DNA from: Aquibacillus albus | Lineage (GTDB): Bacteria > Bacillota > Bacilli > Bacillales > Amphibacillaceae | Direction: 5' to 3' | Assembly (NCBI RefSeq): GCF_016908325.1 | Contig: NZ_JAFBDR010000004.1 | Span: forward strand, 1-64,000 | DNA length: 64,000 nt | Shown here: piece by piece, positions 8,398-16,599 of the stretch | Numbering within the stretch: position 1 is the stretch's first letter | Layout: each line of letters begins with the position of its first letter | The notes under the pieces: model-generated | What the model was told of the DNA's origin: nothing | The model's database searches: none | What the model saw: the letters and a program-made list of their open reading frames with translations, nothing else | Translations under genes and position numbers: made by a program

Positions 8398-9369
8398 TTA
8401 TAGTGATTGAGCTGCTGTAATAATTGCTAGTTTATAAACATCATCCGAGTCACAACCTCTAGATAAATCATTCACTGGTTTATTAAGGCCTTGTAGGATT
8501 GGTCCTACCGCATCAAAATTACCTAAACGCTGAGCGATTTTATAACCAATATTCCCCGCTTCCAACCCAGGGAAAACAAATACATTGGCATCCCCTTTAA
8601 TAACAGAGTCTGGTGCTTTTTTCTCGGCAACAGATGGGACAAAGGCGGCATCAAATTGAAATTCCCCGTCCAATACTAGCTCTGGTTTAGACTCCTTTGC
8701 AATCGCAACAGCTTCCGCAACCTTTTCTGTTTCTTCTGATTTTGCTGACCCTTTTGTTGAAAAGCTTAGCATTGCCACTCTTGGGTCAATGTCAAATAGC
8801 TCAGCTGTTTCTGCACTAGCCAGCGCAATCTCTGCTAAATCCTGGCTGTTTGGAGAAATGTTAATGGCACAATCAGCAAACACATATTTTTCTTCCTCAC
8901 GAACCATAATGAAAACACCGGAAGTCTTTTTAATACCAGGTTTTGTTTTAATAATTTGTAATGCTGGACGAACCGTATCTGCTGTTGAATGAGCTGCACC
9001 GCTTACCAGTCCATCTGCTTTATTCATATAAACAAGCATGGTTCCAAAATAGTTTTCATCTAATAGAATCTTACGGGCGTCCTTTTCCGACGCTTTTCCT
9101 TTTCTCCGTTCAACAAAACTTGCAACCATTTCATCGAATTCATCATAATTGTTCGGGTCGATGATTTCCGTATTGACAATATCTACTCCAACATCTCTAG
9201 CCTTCTGTTTTATTTTTTCTTCATCACCTACTAGTACAGGTACTAAGATTCCTTCTGTGCCAAGTAAGCTTGCCGCTGTCAGTATTCGTTCATCCAGACC
9301 CTCTGGAAACACGATACGTCTACCATTCTCCTTTAGTGATGCTTTTAATTTTCCAAATAAATCGCTCAT
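8398..9369 (-). CDS. pta: Phosphate acetyltransferase
   Basis: Interconverts acetyl-CoA and acetyl phosphate in the acetate overflow pathway with acetate kinase. The 323-residue protein is the short single-domain Pta of Firmicutes. Family signatures include SGAAHSTADTVRPALQIIKT (about 122-141) and the C-terminal GPILQGLNKPVNDLSRGC (about 290-307). GGAGGG precedes the ATG and overlaps the stop codon of the small upstream ORF. In B. subtilis pta is also near lipL and hemQ. It is known to be CcpA-controlled in that species; no convincing cre box was seen here. Confidence 0.96.
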   Translation of the reverse strand: MSDLFGKLKASLKENGRRIVFPEGLDERILTAASLLGTEGILVPVLVGDEEKIKQKARDVGVDIVNTEIIDPNNYDEFDEMVASFVERRKGKASEKDARKILLDENYFGTMLVYMNKADGLVSGAAHSTADTVRPALQIIKTKPGIKKTSGVFIMVREEEKYVFADCAINISPNSQDLAEIALASAETAELFDIDPRVAMLSFSTKGSAKSEETEKVAEAVAIAKESKPELVLDGEFQFDAAFVPSVAEKKAPDSVIKGDANVFVFPGLEAGNIGYKIAQRLGNFDAVGPILQGLNKPVNDLSRGCDSDDVYKLAIITAAQSL

Positions 9370-9372
9370 GCT

Positions 9373-9618
9373 TTAACCCTCCAAATATATTTCTGTTATA
9401 TATGATACGCCTTTTTGTGTATGAATAAAAGTCATCGATATTTTGTCTGTATCATTGTTAACCGCTAACAATCCTGCCAAAGCAGCATTTTTGTTCTTTG
9501 ACAAAATGATGACAATTTTTCGTGTAAGTATATAAAGGATATAAGGTAAGGATTCACTGTTGAATGGTACGAATCTCGTACTTCCTTTCATCATCTTTAA
9601 CTGATTCGCCCATTCCAT
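9373..9618 (-). CDS. Small hypothetical protein translationally close to pta
   Basis: A possible gene of 81 residues ending three bases before the pta start, so that its last codons contain the pta ribosome-binding site. An ATG at 9618 is chosen because AAAGGATG stands just upstream. The sequence (MEWANQLKMMKG...) has a hydrophobic stretch near residues 25-40 but no clear membrane segment or known domain. The close spacing fits a leader ORF or small partner of pta, but no family is recognised and a chance ORF is possible. Confidence 0.4.
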   Translation of the reverse strand: MEWANQLKMMKGSTRFVPFNSESLPYILYILTRKIVIILSKNKNAALAGLLAVNNDTDKISMTFIHTQKGVSYITEIYLEG

Positions 9619-9754
9619 CGTCATCCTTTGTTCATGATTATCATTCCCTAATTATGTTATATTAAAAACATAGGATGTTTTCTAAAACTATAATGTGTAA
9701 CATAAGATTAATGCACAATACAAGATTAATGCGCCAGAGTGATAGCTTCGAATA

Positions 9755-9875
9755 TCGCTGCGGAAATACACTTCGCTTTCCGCGGGCGGCTGGTGAGCCT
9801 CCTCGAGCTTTCGCTCTGCGGGGTCTCACCGATGCCATTCCTCCCGCAGGAGTCTACGTGTATTTCCTCCGCTAT
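9755..9875 (+). repeat. GC-rich inverted-repeat element, copy A
   Basis: Ends GGAAATACAC (9762-9771) and GTGTATTTCC (9858-9867) are perfect inverted repeats. The interior is GC-rich and contains TTTCCGCGGG, GAGCCTCCTCG, GCGGGGTCT and CCCGCAGGAGTCTACGT. It is related to copies at 10160, 22733 and 23154. Its left flank AACATAAGATTAATGC recurs, inverted, beside the copy at 23154. No ORF of note lies inside. Confidence 0.75.
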
Positions 9876-10159
9876 ATAGTAAAGATTTGTAAAAGCTTCT
9901 TTGCAACATCTTATCTATTGCAATGGGACAAATTTTTATTTACTCAAGAGAACAAATCCAAGCTGCTGAAAATGTCAGACTCTTCATTTACTTTTGTGAT
10001 GTTGAAAACATTAGTAACGTTATATCGCACGCAAAAAATTGGTCTATATTTTCGAGGATTCGACCTGTCTTGTTTTGTAAAAAAGCGAAGAGAAGCATTC
10101 CACGATCATGAGTCCCAGTACATAAACTTACCATTAATCGGAGTATCCCTTTAAGCGTA

Positions 10160-10331
10160 GGCAGAATACGTAGACTCCTGCGGGAACAGCACGTGTCCGA
10201 AGACCCCGTGGATGCGCCTGCGTCTTCTAGTAATGCTTCGTAGTAGGCTTCCTCGGCGCAAGGGATCAAAGAAGTTTATTCAAGTAGTACCCTGGCTGAG
10301 GCCGTGCCCGCGGAAAGCGAAGTATTCTGCC
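10160..10331 (-). repeat. GC-rich inverted-repeat element, copy B
   Basis: This copy is in the opposite orientation to copy A. Ends GGCAGAATAC (10160-10169) and GTATTCTGCC (10322-10331) are perfect inverted repeats. It shares AGACTCCTGCGGGAACAGCA and GCCGTGCCCGCGGAAAGCG with the copy at 23154 but carries about 50 extra bases in the middle. The 850-bp stretch 9625-10500 holds only these two elements and related flanks; no gene is supported there. Confidence 0.75.
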
Positions 10332-10521
10332 GAAGCGGTTATAGCACCCGATTCAAAAAGAGTGTATTAAAGCAATTCCATGCAATGGTTATGTCGCATT
10401 ATAGGTCTACTAAGTAGTTAAAAACAACAAAGAATACGAAAAGGTTCAACACATAACATCGGTTTGCAGAGCTTTTCAAGTTAATAAATTGACTAACAAA
10501 TAAAGAAGGAGAGATAGTTGA

Positions 10522-11268
10522 ATGGCTGAAGCAGTTGAAACAATGGATGGTTGGTATTGTTTACATGATTTAAGAAAAATAAATTGGAGCGCTTGGAAAA
10601 AAGCTTCAAGCGAAGAGCGCCAGGCTGCGATTACTGAATTCCAGTCACTTTTATCAAATTGGGATGATGTGGAACAAGCTAAAAACGGAAGCCATGCAGT
10701 ATACACGATTGTAGGACAAAAAGCAGATTTTATAATGATGATTTTACGTCCGACAATGAAAGAACTTAACGAGGTTGAACTAGCTTTTAACAAATCTAAG
10801 CTGGCAGAATTCACAGTTCCTGCTTATTCATACGTATCTGTCGTTGAATTATCAAAATATATGACAAAAGAAGGCGAGGATCCTGAGCAAAAACCAGAGA
10901 TTCAAGCAAGACTTAAGCCTAGGTTGCCAAAATGGGAGCATATCTGTTTTTATCCAATGGACAAGCGCAGAGAAGGGAACGATAACTGGTATACGCTTCC
11001 TTTTGACGAGCGCAGACAACTGATGTATGAGCACAGCTTAACTGGGAGGAAATACGCTGGTAAAATTCGCCAAATTATCACTGGATCGATGGGGTTTGAT
11101 GACTGGGAATGGAGTGTTACGCTATTCGCTCATGACGCGCTTCAAATTAAAAAGCTCGTATATGAAATGCGCTTTGATGAGGTAAGTGCTCGATATGGAG
11201 AGTTTGGCGCTTTTTACGTAGGAAATATTTTACCGAAAGAAGCGGTTCCCTCCTTTTTACATGTATAA
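10522..11268 (+). CDS. hemQ: Coproheme decarboxylase (HemQ/ChdC)
   Basis: Last enzyme of the coproporphyrin-dependent heme pathway of Gram-positives, oxidatively decarboxylating coproheme to heme b with peroxide. The 248-residue length is typical. Conserved blocks include [12 protein letters not shown] at the N-terminus, [17 protein letters not shown] (about 155-171), which contains the catalytic Tyr of the family, and [17 protein letters not shown] (about 189-205). The start has GAAGGAG. As in B. subtilis (ywfI) it is near pta, and here the two are divergent, separated by repeat elements. Confidence 0.95.
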   Translation: MAEAVETMDGWYCLHDLRKINWSAWKKASSEERQAAITEFQSLLSNWDDVEQAKNGSHAVYTIVGQKADFIMMILRPTMKELNEVELAFNKSKLAEFTVPAYSYVSVVELSKYMTKEGEDPEQKPEIQARLKPRLPKWEHICFYPMDKRREGNDNWYTLPFDERRQLMYEHSLTGRKYAGKIRQIITGSMGFDDWEWSVTLFAHDALQIKKLVYEMRFDEVSARYGEFGAFYVGNILPKEAVPSFLHV

Positions 11269-11277
11269 ATATAGTAG

Positions 11278-11311
11278 GACAGGCTGATGTAATGCAGTCT
11301 GTCTTTTTTTT
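11278..11311 (+). terminator. Terminator of hemQ
   Basis: GACAGGCTG (11278-11286) pairs with CAGTCTGTC (11295-11303), then eight T residues. Confidence 0.9.
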
Positions 11312-11534
11312 GCACATTAATCATTTTTCTATTCGTTCGTGTTTAAAAGAAGGAAAAAAAGCGCAACGAAGAGATTCAAAGCAATTTTCCCCGGACTTTT
11401 TGAACATTTTCTACTAGAATTCAAAAAAATGATTCATTCTTTTTGGGTTGTTGCATACCTATAGGTATTAGAGAATGTGCGCGAAAAGCAGGCATATTCA
11501 TTTATCATCTTGCTTCATGGAGAGAGGTGACTGC

Positions 11535-11957
11535 GTGGCTGTTGTACAACATACGGAGGAAGATGTGAAATTACTCGCGCGACTAATGAGAGCAGAAGCT
11601 GAGGGTGACGGCAAGCTCGGGATGTTAATGGTTGGCAATACAGGGGTTAATCGAGTCCGCGGTGACTGTTCCGATTTCGAAAAATTAACGAGTATTCGGG
11701 ATATGGTTTTCCAAAGTCCTGGTGGGTTTGAAGCAACACAGAAAGGTTATTTTTATCAACGAGCCAGACAAAAAGATATTGATTTAGCCAGAAAGGTTAT
11801 TCAAGGAAAAAAATATCATCCAGCAAGTAATTCCCTTTGGTTCTTCATGCCTGAAGGAAGTTGCCCTGCCCAATGGTTCGGACAATGGAACGCCGGTCGT
11901 TACAAATCACACTGCTTTTACAATCCTACACAATCAGAGTGTCCAAGAGTTTTTTAG
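11535..11957 (+). CDS. cwlJ: Spore cortex-lytic cell wall hydrolase CwlJ
   Basis: A germination enzyme that degrades cortex peptidoglycan, activated by calcium-dipicolinate. The start GTG at 11535 gives 140 residues beginning MAVVQHTEEDV, which aligns end to end with B. subtilis CwlJ (142 residues); the longer reading upstream has no matching family sequence. The SleB/CwlJ hydrolase motif RAEAEGDGKLGMLMVGNTGVN (about 18-38) holds the predicted catalytic Glu, and the C-terminal CPAQWFGQWNAGRYKSHCFY block is conserved. It lacks a signal peptide, as in CwlJ made in the mother cell. It lies 88 bp ahead of gerQ, the arrangement of the B. cereus group rather than B. subtilis. Confidence 0.94.
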   Translation: MAVVQHTEEDVKLLARLMRAEAEGDGKLGMLMVGNTGVNRVRGDCSDFEKLTSIRDMVFQSPGGFEATQKGYFYQRARQKDIDLARKVIQGKKYHPASNSLWFFMPEGSCPAQWFGQWNAGRYKSHCFYNPTQSECPRVF

Positions 11958-12045
11958 CTTTTTAGATCATTGGAAACAGCAGTAAGCAGCAGACTGTTTC
12001 CAATTCATTTTCAAGATTTACCATAAAGAAGGGAGAGGTTTCTTC

Positions 12046-12591
12046 ATGAGTAATGAGGAAAATCGTCAAACACCACAGCCATATTATTCACCTCAAGGTG
12101 GGGGAATGCCAGGAGCAGGCTACCCACAAGGTGCCCAAGGAGCTGGATTTCCACAAGGTGCTCCAGGATATTCACCAAACTTTCCACCTGGCTATGGTCA
12201 AAGTCCATACCAACAGCAGGTACCTGCTGGCTATCCAATGGGAGGTCCTATGCCACAATTTCCAGGCCAACAGATGCCACCTACAACAGATGTCCCTGGA
12301 ATGTTACCGGTCGAAGAATCGTATATTGAAAATATTTTACGGTTAAATAAGGGGAAAATTGCTACTGTCTATATGACTTTTGAAAACAACGAGCGTTGGA
12401 ATGCAAAAATTTTCAAAGGTGTCATTGAAGCTGCAGGCCGTGACCACATCATCTTAAGTGATCCAGAAACAGGTAAAAGATACTTACTGCTGATGATTTA
12501 TTTGGACTACATTACATTTGATGAAGAGCTTAACTATGAATATCCTTACGCTGCTGGTGGTGCTGATACAGTATCCTATCCGCCAAGATAA
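12046..12591 (+). CDS. gerQ: Spore coat protein GerQ
   Basis: A coat protein needed to place CwlJ in the spore and, in B. subtilis, crosslinked by transglutaminase Tgl. The 181 residues split into a low-complexity Gly/Pro/Gln/Tyr-rich N-terminal half (residues 10-85) and a conserved C-terminal domain (about 86-165) containing PVEESYIENILRLNKGK and the block beginning YMTFENNERWNAKIFKGVI. The start follows GGGAGAGG. Adjacency to cwlJ supports a joint germination function. It equals B. subtilis YwdL. Confidence 0.94.
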   Translation: MSNEENRQTPQPYYSPQGGGMPGAGYPQGAQGAGFPQGAPGYSPNFPPGYGQSPYQQQVPAGYPMGGPMPQFPGQQMPPTTDVPGMLPVEESYIENILRLNKGKIATVYMTFENNERWNAKIFKGVIEAAGRDHIILSDPETGKRYLLLMIYLDYITFDEELNYEYPYAAGGADTVSYPPR

Positions 12592-12613
12592 TAACAAAAG
12601 CTAGTATGATGAT

Positions 12614-12657
12614 GAAACCCTTGCCGCAATTTGTTCGCAGCAAGGGTTGATTTTTTA
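12614..12657 (+). terminator. Terminator of cwlJ-gerQ
   Basis: AACCCTTGC (12616-12624) pairs with GCAAGGGTT (12640-12648), followed by GATTTTTT. Confidence 0.85.
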
Positions 12658-12754
12658 CTCATTAAGATTTAGTCGGAAGTACGATGACGCAACTTTAAGA
12701 TTACATCAAATTTCTCTTTTTTTCATTCTACAAACAACAAGGAGTGACCTTTCT

Positions 12755-13003
12755 ATGAAGCACCCCTATAAAAAATTCGCACAGCTTCAATTATTTATGA
12801 TGGCGATCACACTGGTCATCGGAATTTTTGCACTTGTAAAAGCAAGCATGTTATTAGCCTTATTCACGTGTCTTACCTTAGCATTAAGCTTCACGTTTGA
12901 AGGACTTGCTGAACTAAAGAAGCAAAACACGCTCCAATTTGGCCAACAAATACTACGTTCGATGATCATCATTATCTTTGTCTGCTACTTATATTTTGGT
13001 TAG
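12755..13003 (+). CDS. Small membrane protein, two to three transmembrane helices
   Basis: An 82-residue protein beginning MKHPYKKFAQLQLFMM with hydrophobic stretches at about 12-29, 31-46 and 65-80. The ATG at 12755 is favoured by AAGGAGTGA at ideal spacing; the reading frame upstream of it has no family features. It somewhat resembles the small YczI/DUF3953 type of Bacillus membrane proteins, but this is a weak impression. The function is unknown. Confidence 0.65.
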   Translation: MKHPYKKFAQLQLFMMAITLVIGIFALVKASMLLALFTCLTLALSFTFEGLAELKKQNTLQFGQQILRSMIIIIFVCYLYFG

Positions 13004-13061
13004 TTTCATGCTTCTCTATCGGTTGGGTAGTTCCAACCTATGAATGGCCAAGCCTTCTACA

Positions 13062-13430
13062 TTAAACAACTTTTACAATTGCATAGCCTAGCAATACCCA
13101 TCCAATTAAAAAAGCCAGTCCACCGAACGGGGTTATCATTGCAAATGCTTTAATTCCTGACGGCGCATAGATATATAAACTTCCGGAAAACAATACGATA
13201 CCAACTAAAAAGAACCATCCAGCGGTGAGGAAGCTGGCTCCTCCGTATTTTGCTAGTAATATCGCAGCAATAAAAATGGCAACGGTATGGAACATTTGAT
13301 AGGTGACAGCCTTTTCCCATGCTTTCAATGCTTTTTCCGAGATTTTACCCTCTAAGCCGTGCGCACCAAAAGCCCCTAGCGCCACCGATAAAAAGCCATT
13401 TAATGCTACAAACAAGAATAATAATTTCAC
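13062..13430 (-). CDS. ywdK: DUF423 family membrane protein (YwdK)
   Basis: A 122-residue integral membrane protein with four predicted helices and the family hallmark GAFGAHGLEGK near residue 19. DUF423 proteins are widespread and uncharacterised. The N-terminus MKLLFLFVALNGFLSVALG begins the first helix. It lies 22 bp after the ywdI-like gene on the same strand, echoing the B. subtilis order ywdK-ywdI near gerQ. Confidence 0.9.
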   Translation of the reverse strand: MKLLFLFVALNGFLSVALGAFGAHGLEGKISEKALKAWEKAVTYQMFHTVAIFIAAILLAKYGGASFLTAGWFFLVGIVLFSGSLYIYAPSGIKAFAMITPFGGLAFLIGWVLLGYAIVKVV

Positions 13431-13452
13431 TGTATTTCCCCCTATTCATCTG

Positions 13453-13746
13453 CTAAAAATCAAAAATAGAATCGCCATTCGCCTCTCCATGATCGACGTC
13501 CTTTTCAAGCTTTTGATTTTCTAACGGAGCGTTTTTATTTGTATTGGATTTACCAACCATCTTCTGCCACTCAACGGATTCATCAGCAACCGTTGTGCTT
13601 GTTGATTCACTTTCTAACATTAAATCGCATAGTGACCGAACGGACCGGATATGCTCTCTAGCAAGATATGTGTCGTCCTGCTTCTCTAACGCTCGCCTTA
13701 ATTCCTCCATCATTTTCTTCATCACGACATGATTTGTAATTGCCAC
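13453..13746 (-). CDS. ywdI: YwdI family protein
   Basis: A soluble protein of 97 residues. The N-terminal half is helical (MAITNHVVMKKMMEELRRAL) with a conserved segment AREHIRSVRSLCDLML; the C-terminal half is polar and low in complexity. GTG at 13746 is chosen because GGGGGTG lies six bases upstream. Synteny with ywdK supports the name. The function is unknown. Confidence 0.75.
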   Translation of the reverse strand: MAITNHVVMKKMMEELRRALEKQDDTYLAREHIRSVRSLCDLMLESESTSTTVADESVEWQKMVGKSNTNKNAPLENQKLEKDVDHGEANGDSIFDF

Positions 13747-13776
13747 ACCTTTCACCCCCAACCAGTATTACATCGA

Positions 13777-15120
13777 TTAAAACGGTAAAATCTCCAATGC
13801 ATTTAAGAATATAATGATGATCATGACCGGCGCAATTAGCCGGACAATCCAAAACCATACAGTACCAAGCTTTGACCCTGTTAAATCGGTAGCTGCCAGA
13901 GCTTCTTCCTTTGTGAAGTGCCAGCCAATAAATAGGGCCATCACTAAGCCACCAATCGGTAAAAAGATATTGGAAGCGAGATAATCCATCGAATCCATTA
14001 TATTATTATCGCCTATCAGTGTCACATCTGATAGTACTCCCATTCCAAGCGATGCACCGATTCCTAGTACAAAAATAACAATACCTGTTATGATAGAAGC
14101 TGCTTTTCTGCTCCAATTCATCGCTCGCATAAAAAAGGCTACCGGTACTTCTAATAACGAAATAGAGGATGAAATAGACGCCAATGTTAAAGCAAGGAAA
14201 AAGATAATTCCAATCAACCCTCCAAGAGGCATCTGACTAAAGATATCGGTTAATGTAATAAAGACGAGAACCGGTCCTGAATCAGGTTGAATGCCAAACG
14301 CAAATACCGCTGGGAAAATAACAATGCCTGAAATGATGGCAAATAACGTATCCATAATCCCGATACCAACCGTTGCTCCAGGCAGTCGATGATCCTTAGA
14401 CAAATAACTCCCATAGGTCATCATCGTTCCAACCCCTAAACTTAGAGAGAAAAACGCCTGTCCTAATGCCGCTATATAAACAGATGGATTACTTAATACA
14501 CTCCAATCTGGCTGAAACAAAAAACGTACGCCTTCCATCGCTCCTTCTAAAGTAAGACTATACACCGCCAAAAGAATTAATAAAGTCGCCAAAACAGGCA
14601 TAAATATTTTGTTTGCGAATTCAATTCCTTTCTTCACGCCAGATAATACAATGAAAATAGTTATAAACATGAAGAGCGCGTGCCAAAACAGCGGTTGATA
14701 TGTTGAAGTGATGAACATTTCAAAGGTTGCACCATAACCAACCGAAGGCTCAACAGCTAATTTCCCAGTTAAATAATTCCATAAATAATACAGACCCCAG
14801 CCCGCAACAACACTATAAAAGCCTAATATTAAGAAAGCACCAAAAAGCCCTAAAAACCCACCAAGGAACCACGGCTTTCTTGGTGCGAGTGTTTGATAAG
14901 AACCAATAACATCACTTTGTGCTTTTCTTCCGATACTAACCTCTGTTAATAATAGAGGAATTCCAATCATTAATACACTTACTAAATAAATCATTAAAAA
15001 GGCTCCACCACCGTTTTCACCGGCTACATAAGAGAACCGCCATATGTTTCCTAAACCAACAGCCGAACCCATTGCAGCCAGCATGAAACCAAGCTTCGTT
15101 GCCCAGTTTTCTCGTTGCAT
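13777..15120 (-). CDS. Sodium-dependent amino acid/amine symporter, NSS (SNF) family
   Basis: A secondary transporter that uses the sodium gradient to import a small amine or amino acid. The 447 residues form about 11 hydrophobic helices. The N-terminal signature NWATKLGFMLAAMGSAVGLG followed by NIWRFSYVAGENGG carries the sodium and substrate sites of the LeuT fold. Substrate specificity cannot be read from the sequence. It starts with AAGGGAG ten bases before ATG. It lies 30 bp upstream of ywdI on the same strand, so some read-through is possible. Confidence 0.93.
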   Translation of the reverse strand: MQRENWATKLGFMLAAMGSAVGLGNIWRFSYVAGENGGGAFLMIYLVSVLMIGIPLLLTEVSIGRKAQSDVIGSYQTLAPRKPWFLGGFLGLFGAFLILGFYSVVAGWGLYYLWNYLTGKLAVEPSVGYGATFEMFITSTYQPLFWHALFMFITIFIVLSGVKKGIEFANKIFMPVLATLLILLAVYSLTLEGAMEGVRFLFQPDWSVLSNPSVYIAALGQAFFSLSLGVGTMMTYGSYLSKDHRLPGATVGIGIMDTLFAIISGIVIFPAVFAFGIQPDSGPVLVFITLTDIFSQMPLGGLIGIIFFLALTLASISSSISLLEVPVAFFMRAMNWSRKAASIITGIVIFVLGIGASLGMGVLSDVTLIGDNNIMDSMDYLASNIFLPIGGLVMALFIGWHFTKEEALAATDLTGSKLGTVWFWIVRLIAPVMIIIIFLNALEILPF

Positions 15121-15355
15121 CCATGTATACTCCCTTCCATCAGGTTAATGTCGTTTCTTATTTTACACAAAATCAACGTGGGTGAAAAGATTCAGTCAAC
15201 GATTGGGGATTTCTTACAGTGATAGCAAACCAACAACTTGAAGAGGGGCAAATGGAACGGAGGATTATTCTCGAATAACCTGTTTTTTACTACCATCCCC
15301 AAAAAGTATTGTGGTATGTTTAATATGATTGTAATTTTTGTAAGGAGTGTTCACA

Positions 15356-16081
15356 GTGTGGGATTGGTTTGGTGATTCAAACAATGAAGCATTCGAAGTA
15401 TTTACGGTCATTCATTTGATTGTATTCCTTATTTATCTTATAGGGATCATTTCTTTAGCAGGTACATACAAAAAAATCATGGTACATAAAAAACTGCAAA
15501 GAACCATTCGTCGGAGTTTGTTTTATATACTGCTACTATCAGAGTTGGGGTACCAGGCTTGGGGAACATTGAATGGAATTTGGAATGTAAAGGAGTTTAT
15601 GCCACTTCAATTATGCAGCATTGCAGGTATTATCGTCATGCTTGCCCTATTTTTTAAAACTCGCATATTAATCGTGCTTGCCTTTTTCATTGGGCTAATA
15701 CCGTCATTTCTGGCAATTCTAACTCCAGAACTACCACATGGATATCCGCACTTTCGCTTTTGGAATTTTTTCATACAGCACATTTGCTTATCTTGGGCAA
15801 GTTTATTTCTTCTATTAACAAGCAACATTGTTATTCGGTTTACCGATGTCATGAAGGCTTATGCAAGCTTAATAGCATACGCATGTTTCGTCGGCTTTCT
15901 GATTAATCCATGGTTCGAAGCAAACTATATGTTTTTATCAAGACAACCGACTGCGGATACACCGCTTAGCATGTTAGGCGACGGAATTTTGTACATCCTC
16001 AATCTTGCACTAATTGGCATGGGTATTTTCTTGATCCAATTCGGAGTCTATCGATCGTTGAAAAAATTAAAATCACACTAA
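15356..16081 (+). CDS. ywaF: YwaF family integral membrane protein (TIGR02206)
   Basis: A 241-residue protein with about seven hydrophobic helices. The N-terminal block FEVFTVIHLIVFLIYLIGII and the later block MPLQLCSIAGIIVML match the TIGR02206/YwaF family of unknown function. The GTG at 15356 is chosen because AAGGAGTG lies six bases upstream; an earlier GTG is part of that ribosome-binding site. It stands alone between divergent and convergent neighbours. Confidence 0.85.
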   Translation: MWDWFGDSNNEAFEVFTVIHLIVFLIYLIGIISLAGTYKKIMVHKKLQRTIRRSLFYILLLSELGYQAWGTLNGIWNVKEFMPLQLCSIAGIIVMLALFFKTRILIVLAFFIGLIPSFLAILTPELPHGYPHFRFWNFFIQHICLSWASLFLLLTSNIVIRFTDVMKAYASLIAYACFVGFLINPWFEANYMFLSRQPTADTPLSMLGDGILYILNLALIGMGIFLIQFGVYRSLKKLKSH

Positions 16082-16169
16082 TTTTGACAAACGCTTTGGG
16101 AGAAGCTATCCCCACTTTAAGTATATGTAGCCCTTTCTAAGCAACAGTATTCAGCTCCGATACGAGAAA

Positions 16170-16298
16170 TTATGCTTTCAACTTTTGTTCCATTTGATGC
16201 GTTTCATAAAGCCAAATCAAGAACTCCCATTCTTTTTCGCACAGTTTTCGGTTCAGTTGTTCTTCAACACTTCTTACAAACGATGAGAAATTCTCCAT
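16170..16298 (-). CDS. Unrecognised 42-residue protein
   Basis: A short ORF reading MENFSSFVRSVEEQLNRKLC and ending in HQMEQKLKA. The sequence is amphipathic and Glu/Lys-rich with an aromatic core (EWEFLIWLY), which looks like a real helical miniprotein rather than random translation. TTAGGGGGAATG, a strong ribosome-binding site, lies just upstream, and a near-perfect catabolite-response element stands directly before it. No family is recognised. It may be a regulatory peptide. Confidence 0.55.
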   Translation of the reverse strand: MENFSSFVRSVEEQLNRKLCEKEWEFLIWLYETHQMEQKLKA

Positions 16299-16321
16299 CA
16301 GATTTCATTCCCCCTAATAAT

Positions 16322-16335
16322 TGTAAGCGCTTTCC
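16322..16335 (-). promoter_or_regulatory. Catabolite-response element (cre)
   Basis: TGTAAGCGCTTTCC matches the CcpA-binding consensus TGWAANCGNTNWCA in all but the last base and contains the symmetrical AAGCGCTT core. It is 24 bp upstream of the 42-residue ORF on the minus strand. The rest of 16336-16599 holds no recognisable gene; ACTAAAATTTAATTTTAG near 16534 is an AT-rich palindrome. Confidence 0.65.
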
Positions 16336-16599
16336 CGAGTCTATAGTTAATACACTCTATTTCATTTTACCTTTATAACCTGCATTTAATCAAGCTTTAT
16401 TCGTATTTTTTTGGGAATTTTTTGATTTTTCTCCAAACTTTTGAGCTAATTTCATCTCTTTCCTATATTTTTGGTAATAAACTATACCCTCCTTCTTCCA
16501 TCATTAAACCAATTTTACAATAAAAATAGTGACTAAAATTTAATTTTAGCCAGTATACCTATTCGTACCATCCTTTCGCTTTTAGGGGGTCGAAGAAAA

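Noticed and set aside
9675-10154. A 159-codon ORF through the repeat region
   Set aside because: It runs across a GC-rich inverted-repeat element and unrelated flank, with no ribosome-binding site and no protein-like features.
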